From the NCBI GenBank assembly GCA_016841325.1, contig JAENZJ010000010.1:48023-112022 (forward strand): 64,000 bases of DNA, written 5' to 3'. Positions 27,798-36,980 of this stretch are shown in pieces; positions within the stretch are counted from its first letter, which is position 1; each line of letters begins with the position of its first letter. A program made the position numbers and the translations under genes. The notes under the pieces were generated by a model, which did no database searches, had not been told where the DNA came from, and saw only the letters and a list, made by a program, of their open reading frames with translations. This DNA is from Thermincola carboxydiphila (GTDB lineage: Bacteria; Bacillota; Thermincolia; Thermincolales; UBA2595).

Positions 27798-28400
27798 TTA
27801 CTGCAGCACCTCAACCCCATACTGCCTAAGCACCTCTGCAAGACTGGACAGGGGAAGGCCGACAACATTAAAATAGCATCCCTCTATCCTGTCCACCAGT
27901 ACTGCGCCCAGTCCCTGGATACCGTATGAGCCTGCCTTGTCCATTGGCTCACCGGACCTGACGTAGGCTTCTATCTGAGCCTCCGATAACCGGCGAAAAA
28001 AAACCCGGGTCGTCTCACTGGCTTTTGACAGTCTTCCCGTGGCACAATCAATAACAGAAAAGCCTGTGATAACCAGGTGGTCCGTTCCGCTCAAACTCCT
28101 CAGGGTAACTATGGCATCGCCGGTGTCTGAAGGCTTACCCAGAATTTGGCCACGGTAAACCACCACCGTATCTGCCCCGATGACAATTCCCTCATCAAGC
28201 CGGGCAGCAACGGCCATAGCCTTCCTGTATGCCAATTCAGCAACTGCTTCTGTAGGTGCCGTCCCCGGCAAAACAGTTTCATCCACCTGGCTGACTATCA
28301 CCTTAAACCGGAGGCCCATCTGTCTGAGCAACTCCTGCCTTCTGGGCGACCCTGAAGCCAAAATAATCTTTTTCAAGTTTGGTCCCATTTCTCCACTCAC
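27798..28400 (-). CDS. maf: Maf nucleotide pyrophosphatase
   Basis: The motif ILASGSPRRQELL near the N-terminus, the conserved IGADTVV, and PMDKAGSYGIQG are Maf hallmarks. The protein hydrolyses non-canonical or pyrimidine NTPs and affects septation. GTG (28400), ATG (28388) and TTG (28376, giving M-KKIILASGSPRR) are all possible starts; none has an ideal ribosome site. It is directly upstream of radC. Confidence 0.95.
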   Translation of the reverse strand: MSGEMGPNLKKIILASGSPRRQELLRQMGLRFKVIVSQVDETVLPGTAPTEAVAELAYRKAMAVAARLDEGIVIGADTVVVYRGQILGKPSDTGDAIVTLRSLSGTDHLVITGFSVIDCATGRLSKASETTRVFFRRLSEAQIEAYVRSGEPMDKAGSYGIQGLGAVLVDRIEGCYFNVVGLPLSSLAEVLRQYGVEVLQ

Positions 28401-28491
28401 TTATGCTGAGCTTTTTCTGTAGCTTTCCCCTACTCTGACAAAAAATTCGTATCTTTTCGGGCTTCAAAACCATATGTGCAAATCATATCAT

Positions 28492-28824
28492 TTACCTTTT
28501 CAGTTTATCATTTTTGACATATGATGACAAGCTCCTTCTAGCCTTTTCGGGGGTCATATTAAAATAGGTCACTGTCGGTTTGCCGGGAACAGCCACCTGT
28601 ACCAGCGGTTCACGGGAACACATTCCCAGGCAGCCCGTATAGCTGACCACGACATCCCGGCTCTCTTCAAACTGCTTTTTCAGTTCATTCAGGACATCCC
28701 CGGCCCCTGCTTTAATCCCACAGGTACCCATACCCACAGTGATACGCACCTTCTTCCTAGCTCCCGTCATGGCATGTTCTGACAAAATATCCACCTTTAA
28801 TTGCTCCAGATCCTGTAGTGTCAT
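28492..28824 (-). CDS. Thioredoxin-like [2Fe-2S] ferredoxin, HndB-type
   Basis: This 110-residue protein has the cysteine pattern of thioredoxin-like [2Fe-2S] domains: GMGTCGIKAGA, then YTGCLGMCSREPLVQV. HndB-type subunits accompany NuoE- and NuoF-like subunits in NAD(P)-linked [FeFe] hydrogenases and bifurcating enzymes. GGGAGGG precedes the ATG at 28824; a longer frame to 28872 is not supported. It lies downstream of the HndC-like gene but a strong terminator (28957-29016) stands between them, so it may have its own promoter. Confidence 0.8.
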   Translation of the reverse strand: MTLQDLEQLKVDILSEHAMTGARKKVRITVGMGTCGIKAGAGDVLNELKKQFEESRDVVVSYTGCLGMCSREPLVQVAVPGKPTVTYFNMTPEKARRSLSSYVKNDKLKR

Positions 28825-28956
28825 TATTAATTTCCCTCCCCGGTTAATAGTACGAATTCGACAGTATCTCATAACGTGTTCGACAAATCTGCCGGAACTC
28901 CTCTAAGAATCCCACTGCCTAATAGTGGCAACTAAAACTCACTCTAAATAAGTAAA

Positions 28957-29016
28957 GGGGTAGAAATGTCCTCCGGCGGGCAACATCTCAACCGGCATCC
29001 GGAACATTCCTACCCC
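28957..29016 (-). terminator. Long hairpin terminator after the HndC-like gene
   Basis: GGGGTAG (28957-28963) pairs with CTACCCC (29010-29016), with additional inner pairing (AATGT/ACATT and TCCGG/CCGGA) to form a long interrupted stem. The minus-strand tail is TTTACTTATTT. Confidence 0.65.
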
Positions 29017-29070
29017 TGTCTTATTTATAGTTTTGGATTTTAATTGCTGCCTTTGTCAGCAGCCCTTAAT

Positions 29071-30858
29071 TCACCTCTTAATGGCTTTAAAACAGCATTT
29101 CTCTATACACTGTCCGCATTTGATACATTTGTCCGGGTCAATCTCATGGACTTCCTTAGGACTTCCTTTGATGGCATCAACAGGACATACCCTGGCACAG
29201 GCCCCGCATTTTTTACATTCTTCGGGGACAATCCTGATACGGCTGAGCTTTTTGCAGACCCCTGCAGGGCATACCTTATCCCTGACATGGGCTATGTATT
29301 CATCCTCAAAATACTTCAAAGTACTCAGCACCGGATTGGGCGCTGATTGCCCCAATCCGCACAGGGACGCTTCTTTTATCCCGTGCCCCAGTTCCTTCAG
29401 GAGGTCGATATCCTCAACTGTCCCCCTCCCTTCAGTAATACGTTCCAGAATTTCCAGCATCCTTTTGGTCCCCACCCGGCAGGGAGTACACTTGCCGCAT
29501 GACTCATCACAGGTGAATTCAAGATAGAATTTGGCAATGTCAACCATGCAGTCGCTGTCATCCATAACGATAAGTCCTCCGGACCCCATCATGGAACCGG
29601 CTTCCAGAAGAGTATCATACTCAATTGAAATGTCCAGCAGGTCGGCAGGAATGCATCCCCCTGACGGACCTCCTGTCTGGGCCGCCTTAAACTTGCGCCC
29701 CTCAGGTATGCCGCCACCGATATCATAGATAATCTCCCTCAGGGTTATTCCCATGGGGACCTCAATCAGGCCGGTATTGCCAATTTTGCCGGCAATGGCA
29801 AAAACCTTTGTGCCCTTGCTTTTTTCGGTGCCAAATCCCGCATACCATTCGGCGCCGTTCAATATTATTGCCGGAATGTTGGCAAGTGTTTCCACGTTGT
29901 TGATAAGGGTTGGCCTGCCCCACAGGCCAGCCTGGGCAGGAAAAGGGGGTTTGGGCCTGGGTTCTCCCCTGTTCCCTTCTATTGAGGTAATTAAAGCAGT
30001 CTCTTCACCACAGACAAAGGCCCCTGCCCCCAGGCGGAGTTCAATGTCAAATTCAAAATCTGTTTCAAAGAGGCCCTTTCCCAGGAGTCCCATTTCTCTT
30101 GCCTGGCTGATGGCTGTAGTCAGGCGTTCCACGGCGATGGCATACTCAGCCCTTACATACACGAAGCCCCTGTCAGCGCCTATGGCATAACCGGCTATAG
30201 CCATTGCTTCCAGGACCGAATGTGGGTCCCCCTCCAGAATGCTTCTGTCCATAAAAGCTCCGGGATCGCCTTCATCCGCATTACAGATTACATATTTAAC
30301 TTCTCCCGGGGATTTCCTGGTCAGCTCCCATTTGAGTCCGGTAGGAAAACCGCCCCCGCCCCTGCCCCTAAGCCCGGACTTTTTAAGAATGTTGATTACT
30401 TCTTCCGGAGAATGTTTGGCAAGGACTGTGCCCAGGGCTTTATATCCATCCCTGGCAATGTATTCGCGGATATCATCCGGATTTATGTGTCCACAGTTCC
30501 TGAGGGCGATCCGTACCTGTTTTTTAAAGAAATCAATATCATCTATTTTCTCGGTAACCTCCTGAGTTACCGGGTCTTTGAAGAGCAGCCTCTCAACAGT
30601 CTGACCACCTAAAATCTGTTTCTCAATAATTTCCCCCACATCTTCAACCCTGACTTCGCAATACATGGTACCCTGGGGCAGGATCACCATGACCGGCCCG
30701 CGGGCACAAAAACCGAAACACCCGGTATGGACAACCCTTACCTGCTCCCCCAGACCTCTCTCCTGGAGCTGCTTTTCAAACTCAGCCTGGACCTCGCGGC
30801 TTTCACCGGATACACACGCTGTACCCCGGCAGACTAGAATATGTGAACTATGGGACAC
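29071..30858 (-). CDS. NuoF-like NADH-binding flavoprotein, HndC/HydB type
   Basis: A 595-residue multidomain subunit. From the N-terminus: a thioredoxin-like [2Fe-2S] domain (CRGTACVSG, HTGCFGFCARGP), the NuoF FMN/NADH core (GRGGGGFPTGLKW, CNADEGDPGAFMDRSILEGDPH, GAGAYICGEE-like GAGAFVCGEETALI), the [4Fe-4S] site ESCGKCTPCRVG, and two C-terminal ferredoxin-type [4Fe-4S] motifs (CKKCGACARVCP and CIKCGQCIEKC). It oxidises or reduces NAD(P)H for a partner enzyme. GTG at 30858 has AAGGAGG 7 nt upstream; the frame extending to 30960 overlaps the HndA-like gene and is rejected. Confidence 0.93.
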   Translation of the reverse strand: MSHSSHILVCRGTACVSGESREVQAEFEKQLQERGLGEQVRVVHTGCFGFCARGPVMVILPQGTMYCEVRVEDVGEIIEKQILGGQTVERLLFKDPVTQEVTEKIDDIDFFKKQVRIALRNCGHINPDDIREYIARDGYKALGTVLAKHSPEEVINILKKSGLRGRGGGGFPTGLKWELTRKSPGEVKYVICNADEGDPGAFMDRSILEGDPHSVLEAMAIAGYAIGADRGFVYVRAEYAIAVERLTTAISQAREMGLLGKGLFETDFEFDIELRLGAGAFVCGEETALITSIEGNRGEPRPKPPFPAQAGLWGRPTLINNVETLANIPAIILNGAEWYAGFGTEKSKGTKVFAIAGKIGNTGLIEVPMGITLREIIYDIGGGIPEGRKFKAAQTGGPSGGCIPADLLDISIEYDTLLEAGSMMGSGGLIVMDDSDCMVDIAKFYLEFTCDESCGKCTPCRVGTKRMLEILERITEGRGTVEDIDLLKELGHGIKEASLCGLGQSAPNPVLSTLKYFEDEYIAHVRDKVCPAGVCKKLSRIRIVPEECKKCGACARVCPVDAIKGSPKEVHEIDPDKCIKCGQCIEKCCFKAIKR

Positions 30859-30886
30859 TTGGCTTCCTCCTTGTACTAGTAATGCT

Positions 30887-31381
30887 CTAGTGCGTATTTT
30901 TATATTTCTCCAATAGTTCTCCCATTTGGTCGGCATTAAGCCTTCCGTGGACCTCTTCATTTACCGTGAGGACAGGCGCCATCCCGCAGGCGCCGATACA
31001 CCTGGTAGCTTCAAGGCCAAATCTGCGGTCTTCACTGATTTCACCAAATTTAAGACCAAGTTCCCCGCCAATTTTCTCTACCAGCTGCCCTGCACCCTTA
31101 ACATAGCAGGCTGTGCCCATACAGACGGCAATATTATGTTCAGCCCTGGGAGTCATGGTAAACAGTGCATAAAAGGTCACTACTCCGTAGACATCAGCCA
31201 GAGGTACGCCAAGCCCCTGGGATATATGGTACTGAACCTCTTCAGGAAGATACCCGTATATCTTCTGGGCCTCATGCAAGACAGGGATCAGGGCGCCGGG
31301 TTTGCCGGCATACTGTTCCAGGACCCGGTTGAGTTTGGTAAGCTTTTCGTCGTGTTCGGACATCGTTTGTTCCAATGACAT
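30887..31381 (-). CDS. NuoE-like [2Fe-2S] subunit, HndA type
   Basis: A 164-residue thioredoxin-fold [2Fe-2S] protein with ligands Cys87, Cys92, Cys128 and Cys132 (VCMGTACY, TRCIGACGMAP). N-terminal ~75 residues form the helical NuoE domain. It pairs with the NuoF-like subunit 28 bp downstream. No catalytic hydrogenase (HndD), formate dehydrogenase or other partner gene is adjacent, so the terminal acceptor is unknown. Rex is encoded just upstream on the same strand, behind its own terminator. Confidence 0.92.
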   Translation of the reverse strand: MSLEQTMSEHDEKLTKLNRVLEQYAGKPGALIPVLHEAQKIYGYLPEEVQYHISQGLGVPLADVYGVVTFYALFTMTPRAEHNIAVCMGTACYVKGAGQLVEKIGGELGLKFGEISEDRRFGLEATRCIGACGMAPVLTVNEEVHGRLNADQMGELLEKYKNTH

Positions 31382-31477
31382 TTCCCCCTGTCATTAATTT
31401 GGAGTCTAAATTCTAGTTTGCCTTGACAATTTCCGTTCTATGCGCCATACTGGCACATACTCTGTCGCCAGATGGGT

Positions 31478-31512
31478 AAAAAAAAGAGTCCCATTCGATT
31501 TATGGGACTCCC
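31478..31512 (-). terminator. Rho-independent terminator after rex
   Basis: Stem GAGTCCCAT (31486-31494) with ATGGGACTC (31502-31510), then a T8 run on the minus strand. Confidence 0.9.
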
Positions 31513-31556
31513 TGTGGTTTGTTTATATCCTCACATTCACTTTTAAATTAAGATTT

Positions 31557-32189
31557 TTACATATCCTTAAGGCAGAGCTGAAATGTCAGTATTTCCAACC
31601 TGGTTGATAAGTCGATATCCCTTACCTCAACATCTTCAGGAACTGACAGTACAGTCGGGGCAAAATTAAGGATTGCCTTAACCCCTGCGTTTATCATCTG
31701 GTTTGCAGCCTGCTGGGCAGCTGATGCCGGAACAGTAAGGATGCCAATTCTGACCTTGTTTTCCCTGATTACCTGATCAAGCTTCTCGGTCCCCAGTACC
31801 TCAAGATCCATAAGTCTCTTACCAATTTTTGACAAGTCATTGTCAAATACACCGACTATATCAAAGCCACGTTCACGAAAACCGCGGTATGAAACAAGTG
31901 CAGACCCCAGATTACCGGCTCCTAATACTACAACTGACCACTTGGCATTCAGCCCGAGAATTTTCAGGGTATGTTTCAGCAGGTCCTTGACATTATAGCC
32001 CACACCCCTGGTTCCGAATTCCCCGAAATATGCCAGGTCTTTTCTGACCTGTGCCGGGCTGACACCGACACCTTCTGCAATTTCTCCGGATGAAATAGTA
32101 ATAATACCTTTTTTATCGGCCTGTTCAAGAAAACGTGAATAAACTGATAATCTTGTTATAGTGGCCTCAGGGATCTTCAAATTCTTCAA
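31557..32189 (-). CDS. rex: Redox-sensing transcriptional repressor Rex
   Basis: The N-terminal winged-helix domain (residues ~1-80, [34 protein letters not shown]) binds DNA. The C-terminal Rossmann domain ([19 protein letters not shown]) senses the NADH/NAD+ ratio. Rex controls fermentative and hydrogenase genes, so the HndA/HndC genes just downstream are likely targets, although I did not find a clear TTGTGAA-type palindrome at their promoter. The TTG start has AAGGAGG 7 nt upstream. Confidence 0.96.
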   Translation of the reverse strand: MKNLKIPEATITRLSVYSRFLEQADKKGIITISSGEIAEGVGVSPAQVRKDLAYFGEFGTRGVGYNVKDLLKHTLKILGLNAKWSVVVLGAGNLGSALVSYRGFRERGFDIVGVFDNDLSKIGKRLMDLEVLGTEKLDQVIRENKVRIGILTVPASAAQQAANQMINAGVKAILNFAPTVLSVPEDVEVRDIDLSTRLEILTFQLCLKDM

Positions 32190-32255
32190 TTCATTCCCTC
32201 CTTTATGCCCCCTCCTAAGAGTAAATTATATCATGTGCATCAAGGTTGGACAATG

Positions 32256-33086
32256 CTAAGTTTTACTGATATTATTAATTTCCTGCCATAAAAGCAAATA
32301 ATTGTCTATAAACTCCAGGAGTTTATACTGTAATGATACAATCTTCCCGGGATCATTCAGTTCCTTAAATTCATTTAGCTGGCTATGAAAATTCTCTATC
32401 GACGCATTGACATCCCTAAACCTTGTGTTCATCAGTTCACTGTTAGATTTTGCCTCACTTGCAAGCAACTTTGTTCTCTCATAAGCTTCTTCCAACACTG
32501 TCAGCCTGGAGCTCTCTAATCCGGCTACCTCAATAGACCCGGCCGGAAGTATGGCCAGGCTCTCCTTTAGCCATTGAGTATAAGCTTCCAATATAGGACT
32601 GATTTCATTTATAAATAGTTCCCTTCCTTTTCCATACCGCAGGTTTTCACCATTAATTACAACTGCACCGGTATAACTTCCATACCCCTGTTCCCTGAGG
32701 GCCTGTTTGAGCTGTTCAGTATCCTTGCGTTCCCGGAAAACACCAACCCATATCCGGTAAGGTGGATTTTCAGTTATATACGGGTTATACCCAAGGTCCC
32801 GGAGCGGTTTAGCTGCTTCTTCAGCCCCTGCCCGGTCTGAATAAACCCCGACCTGAAGGTAATACAGCGGGACTGGCTCAAGAAGGATACTGCTTTTTTT
32901 CTCAGAGACTGTGACCGGTCTGGAGTCATTTGCGGTTACCTTTGTACTTTCGGAAGGTTTGCCCTCACTGATGATCCTGATAAATGTTTCCCCCAACAAA
33001 TATGCGCCGGCAACCGATACTGCAGTCACAGCAAGAAAGCAGAGCAGGATTCCGATTCCCGGCCGGAATCTTATCATTCGCCGCAT
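32256..33086 (-). CDS. SPOR-domain membrane protein, SpoIIB-position
   Basis: One N-terminal transmembrane segment (about 9-31), a short linker, a SPOR domain (about 72-145, YYLQVGVYSDRAGAEEAAKPL, RIWVGVFRERKDTEQLKQAL) that binds denuded peptidoglycan, and a helical C-terminal half. In B. subtilis the SPOR protein SpoIIB lies between folC/comC and maf; here the order folC - (insert) - SPOR - (rex/hnd insert) - maf is the same. A role in engulfment or septal wall remodelling is inferred from that synteny. Confidence 0.82.
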   Translation of the reverse strand: MRRMIRFRPGIGILLCFLAVTAVSVAGAYLLGETFIRIISEGKPSESTKVTANDSRPVTVSEKKSSILLEPVPLYYLQVGVYSDRAGAEEAAKPLRDLGYNPYITENPPYRIWVGVFRERKDTEQLKQALREQGYGSYTGAVVINGENLRYGKGRELFINEISPILEAYTQWLKESLAILPAGSIEVAGLESSRLTVLEEAYERTKLLASEAKSNSELMNTRFRDVNASIENFHSQLNEFKELNDPGKIVSLQYKLLEFIDNYLLLWQEINNISKT

Positions 33087-33159
33087 ATATCCACCTCCAT
33101 CAAAAGGGATTCCTAAAGCCCTTTAAATATTTTATGGACAGGTTCGTAAAAATAGACCA

Positions 33160-33203
33160 AAAAAGAAGTCCCCCAACCAGCAGAATGCCTGCCACGCCGG
33201 GGG
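33160..33203 (-). terminator. Likely terminator after the LVIVD-repeat gene
   Basis: An imperfect stem with CCCCC/GGGGG ends at 33170-33174 and 33199-33203 and inner GCAG/CTGC pairs is followed on the minus strand by CTTCTTTTTTGG. It lies between the large secreted protein gene and the SPOR gene. Confidence 0.5.
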
Positions 33204-33245
33204 AAAAGAACAAAAAACCTTTGCAGAATATAAAACTTATTGACT

Positions 33246-36200
33246 TTATTTGAAGAAAATCAAACCTCCACTGTGGTCCGCAGCGTAGAGGCGGCCATTG
33301 GAAATGGCAACATCTGTGCATTCTCCGACAGTTCCCGCTACCTCCCTGAGTACCGGGTTGGCCGGATCAGTCCAGTCAATTTTCACTACTCCGGCCTCAG
33401 CAAAGGCCACGTAAAAGAAAAGCCTGCCATTTACCAGGGTATAATCCATTTTGAAAGCCCCGCCTGCCCAATCTTCATAACCTGATACTTCCTGCAGTTT
33501 AAAACGGCTTACGGCAACCGGCCTGTAGTCATACTGGAGCTGGCCGGTAAGACTTTTCTTCCACACTTCGGTGGGAGACACTCCGTCGGGAAGGGCTTCA
33601 GTAAGGTCTGCCATGCTGTAACAGACTACCCCAAAGCTGTCATAACTGAAATATGCCTGGTCACCGACAACCTTAACGTCAGTGGCCTGTCCGTCGGCAG
33701 CACCCACTTTGTCATCTTCATATTTGATCGGTTCAAACACCTTCACAATTTCCATATTGTTTACATCGGTAATATCAACAACACCGACTCCCCGTGGGCC
33801 ACAGGCAATCACAGCATAGGACCTGCCCGAATCCGGGTCATCCCAGAGGTCGATTCCAGAAGCTGTGCCCAGCGGCGGTTTTTGGCTGCCGGCGCCAATA
33901 TTGGCTGTCATAAAACCACTTTCAGGGTCAGTGGAATCCCTGGTAATATCATAAACCGTCAGACCGTTACTGCCATCAGCCACAAAGGCATAATTGCCCC
34001 GAATAGCCACATCATAGGCATGGTCCTGATATTGCAGCTCTTTTACAGTACCCCATTCGGCATTATGCTCAAAACAATCAGTCAAGGCCAGCGGCAACAG
34101 CAGTGGGTTCCCCACCTGACCGGCTCCGTTTTCCACTCCGGAAACATCGACACGCCTCAGTCCCAGGCTGGCACTTCCAGACCAGGCCGCGTTATTAACC
34201 GGGTCAAAGACCACATTGGTTGCATGTGAAGCAGGGTATATCTTGATACCATCCACTATTTCAGGATATTCATCCTGAAGGGTATTTGCCACGAGGTGTA
34301 CATCATCTGTGGCATAACCGCTATTGTCTGTCAGCTTCCATGCCGATATGCCATGCGGCCCGTCAGCTACGTAAAGGTACTCACCGGAAGCTGCAATTCC
34401 CTGGCTGTGTCCGATAGAAATTGTCTGCCCTGAGGTCCCATCTGCAAAAGCCCCAATTTCATCTGTTGGCGGGAAGTACACCGGTACTGCATATCTTTCT
34501 TCCATTGTGGGTGCATTCAGATCCACGATATCTATGAAATTAAACCCACCTGCACCGGCACACTCAAGGATGTCAACCTCGCCGGCAGTATCGATAGACA
34601 TATTATCCATCAGCAGCAGCCTGTTTCCATGGCCATTGATTTCAGCAGTCACCAGTTTACAGGGAGCTTCATACATCCACTTGGGCATGGACTCATTGTC
34701 CAGCGGGTCATATGGAGACATATCAAATGAAGTGACAAACTCACTGTCAGGCCAGTGATCTCCCATGATACCATTAGAATCATTGTTATACGGAGCATTG
34801 GCCCCCTTCCAGCTGAGGTCGGGACTTCCGGCATCACCGATGATCATCAGCCCGGCAAAGTGATCAGTCAGGAACACATAATCTCCCCTGACCTGTACAT
34901 CTACCACACCTGACTCTTTGAGCATCCCGGCGCCAAAGTACGGCAGCAAGCTCTCTGACTGTTCCCCGGTGGGCTCCTTGGGACCATTGGCAGGAACTGC
35001 GGGAATATAACCCAGGTATGTTGCATTAAACATGCTATCGGCACCTGCTCCGGCAGATGGCGCTGTATTCTGGTAACCGGTGATGTCTACTGCTATCAGA
35101 CCACCCAGGGAATAGGCCAGGTAAGCAATGGTCCTGCCGTTAAATTCAGCAATATCTATGCCCTGGCACTTGTAATAATACTTTCCGTAGCGGTCAAAAT
35201 CAGCCCACGGTGTGGGTGCATCCACATCGTTTTTCATTACCTGAAGGATCTCAAAACTGGTCTGGCGGTAATCAGGCATTCCGGTTAACTCATCAATATA
35301 GGTTTCACCGGTAACTGTGTCGGTATGTACTGCCTGTTTCACATCCATATTAACAAACCAGTCTTCGGAGACAGCCGTATCAGTATACAGGTTATACCTG
35401 CCCACCTGTTCCAGGGTTGCCGGATCAAAGATTCCCATTCCCAGTGAACCTAGACAGGCAAAGAGTCTGCCTCCGTACAATTTCAGGTCCACCGGGCCTC
35501 CCCATGGGTTCTCCCCGGCATACTGCAGCGTGAATTGCTCGTCTTCAATTAAAAGGGTCCCTCCGGGTTCCAGCACCGGCCCGTTGTCCCCCAGGAGATT
35601 CTCCAGGGCTGTCCGGTGGATTCCATATTCGGGGTCAGCAATAAAAAGGTCTGTCCCGTCTGTGTCCAATGCGGCAACCGGAGCATTTTCACTGGAAATC
35701 TCATTATCATACAGGATGGCCCCGCCGCCTTCGGCAAAAGTAAGGCCGCTCATATAATAATTAATTCCAACTGTAAACTTCTGCACCATGTTCTCCGGGT
35801 CAGTCATGTCTATAACGGCTATACCCTCACTGCCCATGGAAACAAGGGCATACCTGACACCATTATAATCTATAATGTCAATATCATTCACAAATCCCGG
35901 AACATGGAGGTAATCTGCCACACCTGCAGAAGTCCCTACCGGAGCCGTACAGAGTTTGCTTCCGATATTGAAAACAGACCATTCTGTACCATTATCGCTG
36001 AGCCTGGCAACTGCAGTTGTAGCCCCGCCTACCTGGACATTTTCTCCCAGGAAGGGGTACATATCAACAGGTTCCACAAAAACAGAAACCTTCCGTGAGC
36101 CCCGGTTTCCATCACTTCCGGTAACTGTCAGCCTGAATGTAAGCTCAGTGTCAACCGCCACCGCCAGGGAACTCACATCCACTACAGCTTTAGTAATATC

Positions 36201-36980
36201 AACAGGAGTGATATTGACCTTAGGGCCCCCGGCCTGAGTCCAGTTATATACACTGCCTTCTACATTCCCTTCAAGCGCCGCGGTCAGGGTCACGGCAGCT
36301 GCTGTACCCTCATTGAACTCTGTGATGTCAGCAGACAGGGATACGATATTTACTGAGGCCGATACCGGGTTAAGGGCAAAATCAAGTATTTCCGTCATCC
36401 CGGGATTAACAGTTACTGAACCGGAAGCAGCATTGTAACCGGCCGCTTCAGCAGTCACAGTATAGGTCCCCTGGGTTATTTCAAGAATATACTCCCCGGC
36501 AGCCCCGGTGGTAACCGACTGTCCGCTGTCTGTCACCACCGTCACCCCTTCAATGGGCTGACCGGTACTGCTGTCAGTTACAATTCCGGTTATTATCCCT
36601 GTAAAAGGGGCAGCCTCAGTAAGTGAAATATCCAGAACAGTTATCTGTGAATTTTTTATGTTGGCAGTTGCTGAAAATTTATTATATCCTTCCGCCTGGC
36701 AGGATACCGTATATTTTCCGGCCGGCAGTTCAGATATGGAATAGGTTCCGGTATCATCTGCAGCAGTGGTAAATGTCCCTGAACTTCCGGAAACGCCGAC
36801 AACTGCTCCGGAAACAGCTACTCCGGAAACGGAATCTGTCACCATACCGCTGAGTGTTCCAGCCGTTGGGCTTGTCCCCTCTTTTGCGCCTTTACCGGCA
36901 TATACCGGGCCGGCGAAAAGAGACATCATTAAAACAAGGCACACCAGCAGGGATATATATTTTCTCGCCTTGGTAGTCAT
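33246..36980 (-). CDS. Large secreted protein: two CarboxypepD_reg domains, an Ig-like domain and an LVIVD-repeat beta-propeller
   Basis: The 1244-residue protein starts with a clear signal peptide (to about residue 28, cleavage after PVYA). Two carboxypeptidase-regulatory-like repeats follow (about 38-120 and 127-203), then a PKD/Ig-like domain (about 205-310). The rest (about 315-1244) holds roughly eleven LVIVD-type blades, e.g. YALVSMGSEGIAVIDMTDP, AFVADGSNGLTVYDITRDS and VVKIDWTDPANPV. No membrane anchor, sortase motif or SLH domain is visible, so it is secreted or held non-covalently. Function unknown; adhesion or surface display is plausible. It interrupts the conserved folC-spoIIB order. 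Confidence 0.85.
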   Translation of the reverse strand: MTTKARKYISLLVCLVLMMSLFAGPVYAGKGAKEGTSPTAGTLSGMVTDSVSGVAVSGAVVGVSGSSGTFTTAADDTGTYSISELPAGKYTVSCQAEGYNKFSATANIKNSQITVLDISLTEAAPFTGIITGIVTDSSTGQPIEGVTVVTDSGQSVTTGAAGEYILEITQGTYTVTAEAAGYNAASGSVTVNPGMTEILDFALNPVSASVNIVSLSADITEFNEGTAAAVTLTAALEGNVEGSVYNWTQAGGPKVNITPVDITKAVVDVSSLAVAVDTELTFRLTVTGSDGNRGSRKVSVFVEPVDMYPFLGENVQVGGATTAVARLSDNGTEWSVFNIGSKLCTAPVGTSAGVADYLHVPGFVNDIDIIDYNGVRYALVSMGSEGIAVIDMTDPENMVQKFTVGINYYMSGLTFAEGGGAILYDNEISSENAPVAALDTDGTDLFIADPEYGIHRTALENLLGDNGPVLEPGGTLLIEDEQFTLQYAGENPWGGPVDLKLYGGRLFACLGSLGMGIFDPATLEQVGRYNLYTDTAVSEDWFVNMDVKQAVHTDTVTGETYIDELTGMPDYRQTSFEILQVMKNDVDAPTPWADFDRYGKYYYKCQGIDIAEFNGRTIAYLAYSLGGLIAVDITGYQNTAPSAGAGADSMFNATYLGYIPAVPANGPKEPTGEQSESLLPYFGAGMLKESGVVDVQVRGDYVFLTDHFAGLMIIGDAGSPDLSWKGANAPYNNDSNGIMGDHWPDSEFVTSFDMSPYDPLDNESMPKWMYEAPCKLVTAEINGHGNRLLLMDNMSIDTAGEVDILECAGAGGFNFIDIVDLNAPTMEERYAVPVYFPPTDEIGAFADGTSGQTISIGHSQGIAASGEYLYVADGPHGISAWKLTDNSGYATDDVHLVANTLQDEYPEIVDGIKIYPASHATNVVFDPVNNAAWSGSASLGLRRVDVSGVENGAGQVGNPLLLPLALTDCFEHNAEWGTVKELQYQDHAYDVAIRGNYAFVADGSNGLTVYDITRDSTDPESGFMTANIGAGSQKPPLGTASGIDLWDDPDSGRSYAVIACGPRGVGVVDITDVNNMEIVKVFEPIKYEDDKVGAADGQATDVKVVGDQAYFSYDSFGVVCYSMADLTEALPDGVSPTEVWKKSLTGQLQYDYRPVAVSRFKLQEVSGYEDWAGGAFKMDYTLVNGRLFFYVAFAEAGVVKIDWTDPANPVLREVAGTVGECTDVAISNGRLYAADHSGGLIFFK

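Noticed and set aside
31382..31480. Rex operator upstream of the HndA-like gene
   Set aside because: No TTGTGAA/TTCACAA- or TTGTTAA-type palindrome is present; only a loose TTGTCA stretch occurs.
33100..33321. 73-codon minus-strand frame with a hydrophobic stretch between the SPOR and LVIVD genes
   Set aside because: It overlaps the end of the LVIVD gene in another frame, covers a terminator-like hairpin and lacks a ribosome site.
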